A DNA stretch of 6,333 bases. Source: Gammaproteobacteria bacterium (lineage in GTDB: Bacteria; Pseudomonadota; Gammaproteobacteria; Steroidobacterales; Steroidobacteraceae). The notes under the pieces are model-generated. The model saw nothing but the letters and a program-made list of their open reading frames with translations, was not told the origin of the DNA and searched no databases. The DNA is taken from contig DAIDKA010000274.1 of assembly GCA_027451085.1 (NCBI GenBank), positions 1-6,333 of the forward strand. Reading direction: 5' to 3'. The translations under genes and the position numbers were made by a program. Positions within the stretch are counted from its first letter, which is position 1. Every line of letters starts with the position of its first letter. This document shows positions 1 through 6,200 of this stretch, in pieces.

Positions 1-2
1 GC

Positions 3-77
3 ATCCAGGTGCTGGTGGCGAGGGACCTGGATTTCCGCTCCGTGTACGACCTCAGGACCACCGGTGGTCCTCGATGA
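3..77 (+). CDS. virB10: VirB10/TrbI-like T4SS protein, C-terminal fragment
   Basis: This is only the last 24 codons and TGA stop of a gene entering from the left edge. The visible tail contains VARDLDF followed by a short polar end. That matches the end of VirB10-family proteins, where a valine-(A)-(R/K/Q)-D-L-(D/V) strand closes the C-terminal beta-barrel domain. VirB10 spans the inner membrane and periplasm and links ATPase action at the inner membrane to the outer-membrane core of type IV secretion channels. The assignment rests on this short motif and on virB11 lying immediately downstream (9 nt after the stop), which is the usual VirB10-VirB11 order. Everything N-terminal is outside the window, so integrity cannot be judged. 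Confidence 0.75.
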   Translation: MQVLVARDLDFRSVYDLRTTGGPR

Positions 78-86
78 GAGCGGGCT

Positions 87-1130
87 GTGCCGTCGCGCAC
101 GCGTTCGCTGGCGGACTGCAGGCCATCGATGCAGGTTGAAGGGCCGTCGGCGCTGCGGCTGACGCTGCGTGCTATCGACCCTTTGCTGGCGCGCCCGGGT
201 GTCACTGAGGTGTGCATCAACCAGCCCGGGGAAGCGTGGGTCGAGACGGGGGCGGGGTGGCTCCGGGAGGAACTGCCGTTTGCCGACTTCGACTGGTGTC
301 TGCGGCTTGCCAAACTCGCGGCCAATGCCACGAGCCAGCGCATCGATGAACAGTCACCGCTGCTCTCCGGCGCGCTGCCGGGTGGCGAGCGCATCCAGAT
401 CGCCATGCCGCCGGCAGCCGCGGCTGGCACGGTGTCCATCACGGTGCGCAAGCCTTCGGCGCAGGTCTGGAGCGTGGAGGAACTTGCCGCGCGCGGGATC
501 TTCCGGCAGGTACGTGACACTCGCGCCGTCGATGAACTGCAGGAGCGGTTGACGGCTCTGCTGGCTGGCCGGGACTATGTGCAGTTCATGCGCCAGGCCG
601 TGCATGGCCGGCTGAACATCCTGGTATCCGGGCCCACGGGGTCGGGTAAAACCACCTGGACCAAGGCCCTGATCCGGGAGATTCCGCCGCAGGAGCGGTT
701 GATCACGATCGAGGATGCGCAGGAGCTGGTGCTCGACCGGCATCCGAACCACGTGCGCCTGTTCTACAGCAAGGACGGGCAGGGCGTGAGCCGGGTGACG
801 CCGAAGCTGTTGCTGGAGTCATGCCTGCGCATGAAGCCGGATCGTATCCTGCTGGCCGAACTGCGCTCCGAGGAGGCCTTTGACTACCTGCGCAACGTCA
901 ACTCCGGGCACCCGGGGTCCATCACCAGCGTGCACGCCGCATCGGCGCAGCTGGCCTTCGAACAGCTGGTGCTGCTGGTCAAGCAAAGCCGCGGAGGCCA
1001 GGATCTGTCGCGGACCGACATCCTGCACTTGCTGCATATGCTGGTGGACGTGGTCATCCAGTTCGGCGTGCAGGATCACCAGCGCTACATCAAGGAGATC
1101 TGGTATCAGCCGAAACACCTCGGTGCTTGA
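87..1130 (+). CDS. virB11: VirB11-like type IV secretion ATPase
   Basis: A complete hexameric traffic ATPase of the VirB11/TrbB family, 347 residues from a GTG start. It would act at the cytoplasmic face of the inner membrane to power pilus assembly and substrate transfer. The N-terminal domain (about residues 20-150) contains VTEVCINQPGEAW, typical of VirB11 N-domains. The C-terminal RecA-like domain has Walker A GPTGSGKT (182-189), the acidic ITIED motif (206-210), Walker B MKPDRILLAELR (249-260) and the His box SGHPGSITSVHA (273-284), all intact. The length is normal for the family. The GTG at 87 has GAGAG six bases upstream and lies 9 nt past the virB10 stop. ATG at 129 (residue 15) is a credible alternative because the first 14 residues look unlike the family and CAGG lies six bases before that ATG. 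The gene is followed by an AT-rich break before the PIN gene. Confidence 0.96.
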   Translation: MPSRTRSLADCRPSMQVEGPSALRLTLRAIDPLLARPGVTEVCINQPGEAWVETGAGWLREELPFADFDWCLRLAKLAANATSQRIDEQSPLLSGALPGGERIQIAMPPAAAAGTVSITVRKPSAQVWSVEELAARGIFRQVRDTRAVDELQERLTALLAGRDYVQFMRQAVHGRLNILVSGPTGSGKTTWTKALIREIPPQERLITIEDAQELVLDRHPNHVRLFYSKDGQGVSRVTPKLLLESCLRMKPDRILLAELRSEEAFDYLRNVNSGHPGSITSVHAASAQLAFEQLVLLVKQSRGGQDLSRTDILHLLHMLVDVVIQFGVQDHQRYIKEIWYQPKHLGA

Positions 1131-1193
1131 TTATTGTGAAATACATACTCCGTGATCAGGATGTCTATTAGAGATTCTGCTGGCAGGCAGTCG
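1131..1193. other. AT-rich intergenic gap, virB11 to PIN gene
   Basis: A 63-nt gap between the virB11 stop and the preferred PIN-gene ATG. Its first half is clearly richer in A/T than the surrounding coding sequence, which makes it one of only two such spots in the window. It contains a TGATCA palindrome (1153-1158). No confident -35/-10 pair could be placed, and no antitoxin reading frame fits in it. In-frame starts for the PIN gene also exist at GTG 1152 and ATG 1161. Confidence 0.5.
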
Positions 1194-1634
1194 ATGCGCG
1201 CGTTGCTCGATGTGAACGTGCTGATCGCCCTGCTGGACGCCGGGCATGTGGGGCATCGAGCGGCAACTGCCTGGCTCGCCGCGGAACTCGATCGTGGCTG
1301 GGCCTCCTGTCCGATCACCGAAAATGGCATCACCCGTATCATGACGAGCCCGGGATATCCCAATCCCCAGCCCGCGGCCATGATCCTGCAGCGCCTCGCC
1401 CGCGCCAAGGCCACCGCCCACCACGAGTGCTGGCCTGATGATGTCAGCATCACGGATGACCATGTGTTCAGGTCCGCTGAGCTGCTTGGGCCGCGTCAGA
1501 TCACGGATCGTTGTCTGCTGGCGCTGGCGGTACGCCACGGTGGTCGTTTCGTGACTTTTGATCAGGGCGTGAGGCCCACGGCGGTCGTGGGCGCCGGGTC
1601 CGCTCACATCGTGCACCTGGTCGCTTGGGAATAA
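1194..1634 (+). CDS. VapC-like PIN-domain ribonuclease, solitary
   Basis: A 146-residue PIN-domain protein, the usual size for VapC toxins, which are Mg2+-dependent endoribonucleases normally silenced by a VapB antitoxin. The N-terminus MRALLDVNVLIALLD is a classic PIN strand. The four expected acidic residues are present: D6, E43 (in CPITENGITRI), D105 (in QITDRCLLALA) and D123 (in VTFDQG). This subgroup also shows SPGYPNPQ and WPDDVSI, typical of one VapC branch. The ATG at 1194 is chosen because the PIN fold begins there; upstream in-frame starts at 1152 and 1161 would add 14 or 11 residues unlike the family. No vapB-like frame precedes or follows it, which is unusual. It interrupts the virB11-coupling-protein order and is bordered by AT-rich sequence, which fits later insertion. 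It may act in plasmid maintenance or defence, or be regulated by an antitoxin elsewhere; these roles are inferred. Confidence 0.88.
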   Translation: MRALLDVNVLIALLDAGHVGHRAATAWLAAELDRGWASCPITENGITRIMTSPGYPNPQPAAMILQRLARAKATAHHECWPDDVSITDDHVFRSAELLGPRQITDRCLLALAVRHGGRFVTFDQGVRPTAVVGAGSAHIVHLVAWE

Positions 1635-1655
1635 TTGCACAAACACGGCAATTAT
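1631..1655. repeat. Perfect 8-bp inverted repeat, 9-nt loop
   Basis: Arms ATAATTGC (1631-1638) and GCAATTAT (1648-1655) are exactly complementary around a 9-nt centre. The left arm overlaps the PIN gene's TAA stop and the right arm ends 41 nt before the coupling-protein ATG. No T-tract follows, so it does not look like an intrinsic terminator. It could be an operator for a dimeric repressor, an RNA hairpin in the leader, or part of a transfer origin (TATCCAGG starts inside the right arm at 1653). The function is unknown; the symmetry itself is certain. Confidence 0.7.
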
Positions 1656-1696
1656 CCAGGCTGACTCCGGCCACTCCCCTCTGCAACAGTGTCGAC

Positions 1697-3373
1697 ATGC
1701 TCGGCACTGCTGCTTCAACACTGCTCCACGGTACCACCGGGCTGGGTATTGCATACGGCTCGGTCGCACTGCCGATGGTGGTCGCAATGGCGCGTCGGGG
1801 CGCGTCAGTCCTGCGGGTCATGACCGCGCCGCTGGCGGCGGTGCCAGTGACCGCGGCCGTTTCCGCGGGCCTGGGACTGGCTTCCGCCCTGGCACCCGCC
1901 CTGGGGCTGCAGATGTCCGCACTGGCGAGCATTGGGCTGGGAGCGGCCACCAGCGTGGCTGCGGGATACTTGGCCGGAACCCGGTTGGCCCGTGGTGAAC
2001 GCACGGTGGAACAGTTCCGGCGCGGCGCAGTGGTGCGTGAGGACGTTGCGCGCACGCCGGACGCGGGGTTGTCACGGGGAGCAGGGCTGTCACTGAGCAC
2101 CGGGTTGCTGCGCGGCAGGAGCGATCGAAACCGCGGTGCACAGATCACCCTGGCTGGCATGCCGGTGGCACCGCAGGATGAGACCAAGCACTTCAAGATC
2201 ATCGGCGCCACGGGCACGGGCAAGAGCACAGCCCTGAATGAGATCCTGGCGGCAAGCCTGGGACGCGGTGACCGGGTGATCATTGCTGATCCGGATGGAG
2301 GCTACCTGGGCCGGTTCTACGACCGCTCCCGTGGAGACGTCATCCTCAATCCCTTCGATTCCCGCTCCCACCGCTGGGATCTGTTCGGAGAAATCGAACA
2401 ACCTCACGACATCGAACAGCTGGCACGGTCGCTGATTCCCGATCACGAGGGTTCAGACCGCGCCTGGAGCGCCTATGCGCGGACCTTTTTCTCCGCCGTG
2501 ACGGGCCGGGCGATGGCCGCTGGCATCCGGGATGTCGGTGAACTGCACCAGCTGCTGACGATGGAGCCGGTGGAGGGTTTGAGCCGGTTGCTGGCAAAAA
2601 CACCGGCGCAGCCCTTTCTTGACGAACACAACGGACGGATGTTCGGGTCCATACGCGCGGTCACCAGTTCGGCGGTCGCGTCACTTCAATACGTATCGCA
2701 GCAGAGCGGCGAGGCGCTTTCGGTGCGCCAGTGGGTGCGGCGTGGCCCTCAGTCGCGGGGGGCGCTGTTCATCCCGTACCAGGCCGGCCAGATCGCGGCG
2801 TTGCGTTCGCAGATTTCAGCCTGGATGCGCCTGGGGATATTCGAGGCCATGAACCGCCCGGAGGCGGACCAGCGCCTGTGGTTCGTCGTGGATGAGCTGG
2901 ACGCTCTCGGGCAGATCGATGGCCTGAAGGACGCCCTGGCCCGGCTGCGCAAGTTCGGTGGTCGCTGTGCGCTCGGGTTCCAGTCGATTGCCCAGGTGTC
3001 GAGCACCTACGGCGATGGTGATGCCCACACCATCGTGGAGAACTGCTCCAACACGCTGCTGCTGCGGTCCTCGGCGAGCGAGGGCGGCGGCACCGCGCGC
3101 TTTGCTTCCAGGCTGATAGGCGAGCGTGAGGTGCTGCGGAGCAACGTGTCGCGCTCGCGCCAGCCGCTGTCGTTGTTCAGCAGCAGAAGCGTTTCGCAAC
3201 AGGTCTCGACCGAGGCCGCGGTGCTGCCTTCGCAGATCGAGCAGCTGCCGGACCTCGTGGGCTATCTGAAGCTGGCGTCGAGGCACGAGTGGCAGCGTGT
3301 GCAGCTTGTGCGCGGTGCGGGACAGACCACGGGGAATACTCGGGAGAAGCAGGATGCCGGACTCGAAATCTGA
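1697..3373 (+). CDS. TrwB/TraD-like type IV coupling protein (VirD4 family), membrane-anchored
   Basis: A coupling ATPase that would recruit the relaxase-DNA complex to the secretion channel; 558 residues from ATG 1697. The first ~95 residues are hydrophobic, with two or three likely membrane segments (about 15-32, 43-66 and 74-94), then a basic linker. The ATPase domain resembles the TraD/TrwB DNA-binding domain. It has ITLAG and DETKHFKIIG before Walker A GATGTGKST (170-178), then IADPDGGY, DVILNPFD, Walker B LWFVVDELDALG (D399, E400) and the FQSIAQVSSTYG motif (428-439). The length is normal and there is no long C-terminal extension. The start is uncertain: no good ribosome site precedes ATG 1697. 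A TTG at 1625, overlapping the PIN gene, would add 24 residues but also lacks a ribosome site. The 3' end overlaps the next gene by 20 nt. It is closely related to the ATPase encoded at 3875-5197. Confidence 0.93.
   Translation: MLGTAASTLLHGTTGLGIAYGSVALPMVVAMARRGASVLRVMTAPLAAVPVTAAVSAGLGLASALAPALGLQMSALASIGLGAATSVAAGYLAGTRLARGERTVEQFRRGAVVREDVARTPDAGLSRGAGLSLSTGLLRGRSDRNRGAQITLAGMPVAPQDETKHFKIIGATGTGKSTALNEILAASLGRGDRVIIADPDGGYLGRFYDRSRGDVILNPFDSRSHRWDLFGEIEQPHDIEQLARSLIPDHEGSDRAWSAYARTFFSAVTGRAMAAGIRDVGELHQLLTMEPVEGLSRLLAKTPAQPFLDEHNGRMFGSIRAVTSSAVASLQYVSQQSGEALSVRQWVRRGPQSRGALFIPYQAGQIAALRSQISAWMRLGIFEAMNRPEADQRLWFVVDELDALGQIDGLKDALARLRKFGGRCALGFQSIAQVSSTYGDGDAHTIVENCSNTLLLRSSASEGGGTARFASRLIGEREVLRSNVSRSRQPLSLFSSRSVSQQVSTEAAVLPSQIEQLPDLVGYLKLASRHEWQRVQLVRGAGQTTGNTREKQDAGLEI
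2867..3013 (+). repeat. Walker B region shared between the two coupling-ATPase genes, copy 1
   Basis: This 147-nt segment aligns without gaps to 4691-4837. I count 22 mismatches (125/147, about 85% identical), 18 of them at third codon positions; the encoded peptides match at 46 of 49 residues. It is the most conserved stretch of the two paralogues and covers Walker B and the FQS(I/V)AQVSSTYG motif. The mainly silent differences point to an old duplication, or two related acquisitions, held by selection rather than a recent copy. Confidence 0.9.
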
Positions 3374-3875
3374 GAATCTGCCTGCGCCGGGGTTCATGCA
3401 GGCGGGGTTGCTGCTGGAGGCCGCGCAACAGCAGCAGCATGCGGCTGAAGCAGTACTGTCCCGGTTGACGGTCTGGACCGCAGACCTTGACGCGGTGCTG
3501 CGCGACTCGATCCGCCAGGTGCTGGTGCAGGAGCTTCAGTCCGCAGGTGAGGCGGCCCGCAAGGCCGATGCCTCGCTGCAGGCCGTTCGCCGGCACGCCA
3601 GCCTGCGGGTGGGCCTGTGGAGCGTCAGCTTGATGGCCGCCTGCACCGCGGTGCCCGTGTCGCTGGCATGGGTGCTGGTGCCGAGCCGTTCCCAGGTCGA
3701 AGGACTGCGTCAGCAGTACCAGGACTTTTCCGCCGGGGTGCAGCGCCTGAGGGCCCAGGGCGGTGGCATCGATGTCCGGCGTTGCGGACCTGCGCCGCGA
3801 CTGTGCGTCCGGGTGGATCGCAAGGCGCCGGTCTACGGCGAATCCGCGGACTACCTTGTGATCAAGGGGTACTGA
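3354..3875 (+). CDS. Coiled-coil single-span membrane protein, MobB-like in layout
   Basis: A 173-residue protein, not assigned to a family with certainty. Residues about 15-80 are Gln/Ala/Leu-rich and helical, likely a coiled coil. One strong membrane span follows (about 86-109, GLWSVSLMAACTAVPVSLAW), then a second short helical stretch (112-135) and a C-terminal tail with C144 and C151 ending in YLVIKGY. The helix-span-short-tail plan resembles RSF1010 MobB, a membrane protein that stabilises the relaxosome and helps present MobA to the secretion machinery. That comparison is of architecture and neighbourhood, not demonstrated homology. The ATG is preceded by GGGAG seven bases upstream and overlaps the end of the first coupling-protein gene by 20 nt. 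Its TGA overlaps the ATG of the next gene by one base (TGATG), implying translational coupling. It probably serves as a membrane partner for relaxosome or ATPase. Confidence 0.85.
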   Translation: MPDSKSENLPAPGFMQAGLLLEAAQQQQHAAEAVLSRLTVWTADLDAVLRDSIRQVLVQELQSAGEAARKADASLQAVRRHASLRVGLWSVSLMAACTAVPVSLAWVLVPSRSQVEGLRQQYQDFSAGVQRLRAQGGGIDVRRCGPAPRLCVRVDRKAPVYGESADYLVIKGY

Positions 3876-5197
3876 TGGGTGCCGTGCGCCATCGGCGCGG
3901 CGCGCGGGTGATCGGCTGCGGAGCATTGCGGCGCGGGCTGTGGCGCCTGCATGCGCTGCGCGGCGGCTGCGTCACGCTGGCGGGAAAGCCCTTGACCGTG
4001 CAGGAAGAGACACGGCATTTCAAGCTGATCGGCACCACCGGGGCGGGGAAGTCCACGGCGATCCGCGAGCTGCTCGCCGGAGCACTGCGGCGTGGGGACC
4101 GGGCCGTGATCGCCGATCCGGACGGTGGCTATCGCGCGCGGTTTTTCGATGCCTGGCGGGGGGACGTGGTGCTCAATCCCTTCGATGACAAGTCCGTGCG
4201 CTGGGATCCGTTTGGCGAGCTGCTGCAGCCTGGTGACTGCGAGAACCTGGCCCAGGCGCTGATCTCGACCTCCGAGGATGCCTCGTCCAACGAGTGGCGC
4301 AGCTATGCACGGACATTGCTCACGGCCGTGCTGGAACACGGCCGCCGCACCGGCTGCAGGGATACGCGGCTGCTCTGGCGGCTCCTGTCAGCCGCGGGGC
4401 CGGCGGAGTTGCGTCCCGTGGTGGCTGGCACACCCGCGCAGCCATTCCTGGAACCGGACAATGCCCGCATGTTCGGTTCCATCCGCGCGGTGGCGGTGGC
4501 GGCGCTGCGCGCCCTGGAGCATGTGATCAGGCAGCGCGGCCGGCCGTTCTCGGTGCGTGACTGGGTGAGGGGTGGCAGTGGAGTGCTGTTCATGCCCTAT
4601 GCGGCGCGGCAGATCGCCGCGTTGCGCACACTCATCGCCAGCTGGATCGGGCTGGCGATCTTCGAGGCGCTGAGCCAGCCGCAAGAGGTGGACCAGCGGC
4701 TGTGGTTCGTCGTGGATGAACTGGATGCCCTCGGCGCCATCGACGGCCTGAAGGATGCGCTGGCCCGCCTGCGCAAGTTCGGTGGCCGCTGCGTGCTGGG
4801 CTTCCAGTCTGTCGCCCAGGTGTCCAGCACCTATGGCCCCGGCGTGGCGCAAACCCTGGTGGAAAACTGCGGCAATACCCTGGTGCTGCGCTGCTCGGGC
4901 AGCGAGAACGGCGGCACGTCGCAGTTCGCGGCGCGCCTGATCGGCGAGCGTGAACTGGTGCGGCGCCAGCAGACCCGCGGGCGCGACGGGGGCGGTGGCC
5001 TGTTCACACCTGGCGGCCGCAGGTCCTTGCAGGTCAGCGAACAGCCGGTGATCGAGCCGGCCGTCATGCCGGCGGAACTCGAGCGCCTGCCGGATCTGCG
5101 CGGGTATCTGAAAGCCGCCAGTGACCCCGAATGGTATCGAGTGCGGCTGGTGCAGCCGCGGGAGGCGCCGGCCGGCTTGCCTGATGCTGGTTGGTGA
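3875..5197 (+). CDS. Second coupling-protein ATPase paralogue lacking the membrane domain
   Basis: A VirD4/TrwB-like ATPase of 440 residues, related to the product of 1697-3373. Over 98 aligned residues around Walker A I count 63 identities. Walker A is GTTGAGKST (53-61), followed by IADPDGGY and DVVLNPFD. Walker B is LWFVVDELDALG (D281, E282), then FQSVAQVSSTYG; all look functional. The N-terminus is a short basic stretch (RHRRGARVIG) with no hydrophobic span, so the membrane domain normal for coupling proteins is absent. ATG 3875 is supported by AAGGGG five bases upstream and by the TGATG overlap with the preceding gene. The frame stays open back to 3617, but that part lies inside the preceding gene and reads as Gly/Arg/Pro-rich non-protein. 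It may work as a soluble subunit with the upstream membrane protein, assist the full-length paralogue in a mixed hexamer, or serve a different substrate. These alternatives are inference. Confidence 0.92.
   Translation: MGAVRHRRGARVIGCGALRRGLWRLHALRGGCVTLAGKPLTVQEETRHFKLIGTTGAGKSTAIRELLAGALRRGDRAVIADPDGGYRARFFDAWRGDVVLNPFDDKSVRWDPFGELLQPGDCENLAQALISTSEDASSNEWRSYARTLLTAVLEHGRRTGCRDTRLLWRLLSAAGPAELRPVVAGTPAQPFLEPDNARMFGSIRAVAVAALRALEHVIRQRGRPFSVRDWVRGGSGVLFMPYAARQIAALRTLIASWIGLAIFEALSQPQEVDQRLWFVVDELDALGAIDGLKDALARLRKFGGRCVLGFQSVAQVSSTYGPGVAQTLVENCGNTLVLRCSGSENGGTSQFAARLIGERELVRRQQTRGRDGGGGLFTPGGRRSLQVSEQPVIEPAVMPAELERLPDLRGYLKAASDPEWYRVRLVQPREAPAGLPDAGW
4691..4837 (+). repeat. Walker B region shared between the two coupling-ATPase genes, copy 2
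   Basis: Partner of 2867-3013: same length, no gaps, about 85% nucleotide identity counted by eye. The only amino-acid changes are Q to A, A to V and I to V. Confidence 0.9.
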
Positions 5198-5209
5198 CGG
5201 TCAGGCGTC

Positions 5210-6178
5210 GTGGCCATCTATTACCTGGACCTCAAGGTCTTCGGCCGTGATCACGGCAGCCGTGGCAGTGTTTCCACCAGTGCCGCAGCGTACCGATCCG
5301 GCGAGCGCATCCGCGATGAGCGCACCGGCGCGGTGTATGACCACTCCCGGCGCCGCGACGTGCTGCACAAGGAGATCCTGCTGCCCTCGCAGTACGAACG
5401 CGCGGGGGTGCAGATCGAGTGGGCGCGCGATCGCAGCGGGCTGTGGAATGCCGCGGAGCGGGCGGAAAAACAGCGCAACTCCCGCGTGGCGCGTGAGTAC
5501 GTGGTGGCGCTGCCGCATGAACTGAAGGTGGAACAGCGGCTGGTGCTGGCGCAGTCCTTTGCACGGACGATTTCCGATCGCTACGGCAATGCGGTGGACC
5601 TCGCGGTGCATGCGCCACGTACCGATCCGCGCAACTTTCATGCACACCTGTTGACCACCACGCGCCAGGTCACTCCATATGGCCTGGGGGAGAAGACCAC
5701 CATCGAGTGGAGCGGCGCCCGGCGGCATGAACATGGCCTGCCGCGCTTCGAGCAGGAGTACCGCAACGTGCGGGAGTCCTGGGAGGAACACGCCAACCAC
5801 GCACTGCGCGAGGCGGGCCTGGAACAGCGTATCAGCCGTGCCCGTGAACCGGGCGCCGCGCAGCACAGGCAGGACCGGGTCTGGCTGCCGCGGATCGCCT
5901 ATGAAATCGAACAGCGCGGCGGCCACAGTTACCTGGGGGACCTGGTGCGGCGCCGGTTGCAGGAGCGGCAGCAGGAACTGCCTGCACTGCCCGAAAAGAC
6001 CCGCGCGCAGACCCGCGAGGAACAGGCCGCCGACGCGGTCCGCCACTGGCGGGTCTGGCGGGAGAAGATGAAGCAGGGGCCGGAGCTGGAACCGCAGGCA
6101 CGGTCACAGTCGCAGGAGCGAAGCCAGGAGCGCGCCAGAAGTCGCGGGCATGGACGCGACGATGACTACGGCCTGTGA
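5210..6178 (+). CDS. mobA: MobA/MobL-family conjugative relaxase (MOBQ type)
   Basis: A DNA-strand transferase that would nick at oriT and remain bound to the 5' end during transfer. The start MAIYYLDLKVF and AAYRSGE (candidate nucleophile Y28) match the MobA/MobL domain. These are followed by LWNAAERAE (78-86), NSRVARE (90-96) and the metal-binding histidine motif VHAPRTDPRNFHAHLL with H134, H144 and H146. At 322 residues it is essentially a relaxase domain plus a charged tail. There is no room for the primase domain of RSF1010 MobA or the helicase domain of TraA-type relaxases. The last ~35 residues are a low-complexity Arg/Glu/Ser/Gln tail, possibly for DNA contact or recruitment. The GTG start at 5210 is preceded by CAGG four bases upstream (weak) and lies 12 nt after the preceding stop, so it is probably translated from the same transcript. 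No oriT is evident beside it. Confidence 0.95.
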   Translation: MAIYYLDLKVFGRDHGSRGSVSTSAAAYRSGERIRDERTGAVYDHSRRRDVLHKEILLPSQYERAGVQIEWARDRSGLWNAAERAEKQRNSRVAREYVVALPHELKVEQRLVLAQSFARTISDRYGNAVDLAVHAPRTDPRNFHAHLLTTTRQVTPYGLGEKTTIEWSGARRHEHGLPRFEQEYRNVRESWEEHANHALREAGLEQRISRAREPGAAQHRQDRVWLPRIAYEIEQRGGHSYLGDLVRRRLQERQQELPALPEKTRAQTREEQAADAVRHWRVWREKMKQGPELEPQARSQSQERSQERARSRGHGRDDDYGL

Positions 6179-6200
6179 CGCCGCGGACACGACGAGGTCG

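Noticed and set aside
74..139. 21-codon frame starting at an ATGA overlap with the virB10 stop
   Set aside because: The ATG at 74 overlaps the stop in a way typical of coupled genes, but it runs only to TGA at 137-139 in a different frame from virB11. I see no domain, and a frameshift into virB11 is not required because GTG 87 and ATG 129 both serve.
880..1155. Plus-strand frame ending in a GTGA overlap just before the PIN gene, considered as a VapB antitoxin
   Set aside because: Almost all of it lies inside virB11 in another frame. The translation is Cys/Trp/Ser-rich with no ribbon-helix-helix or AbrB-like pattern, so it is a shadow and not an antitoxin.
1631..1655. Inverted repeat considered as an intrinsic terminator of the PIN gene
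   Set aside because: The stem is AT-rich and there is no run of T after it. The next gene continues on the same strand.
1131..1787. Minus-strand frame of 218 codons across the PIN gene and the next gap
   Set aside because: It covers the PIN gene, which has all its family motifs on the + strand. The antisense product is Arg/His-rich without domain-like pattern and has no supporting start context.
3617..3874. Possible 86-codon N-terminal extension of the second coupling ATPase
   Set aside because: It would overlap the membrane-protein gene almost to its end. The peptide is Gly/Arg/Pro-rich with no hydrophobic span, whereas ATG 3875 has a good ribosome site and matches where homology begins.
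3177..3926. Minus-strand frame of 249 codons opposite the membrane-protein gene
   Set aside because: The + strand frame has a good ribosome site, a membrane span and tight coupling to both neighbours. The antisense translation is Arg/Pro/His-rich, as expected of a GC-rich shadow.
5201..6046. Long open frame on the minus strand (281 codons) opposite the relaxase
   Set aside because: It lies within a gene with clear relaxase motifs on the + strand. GC-rich third positions create such antisense frames, and its translation shows no recognisable domain.
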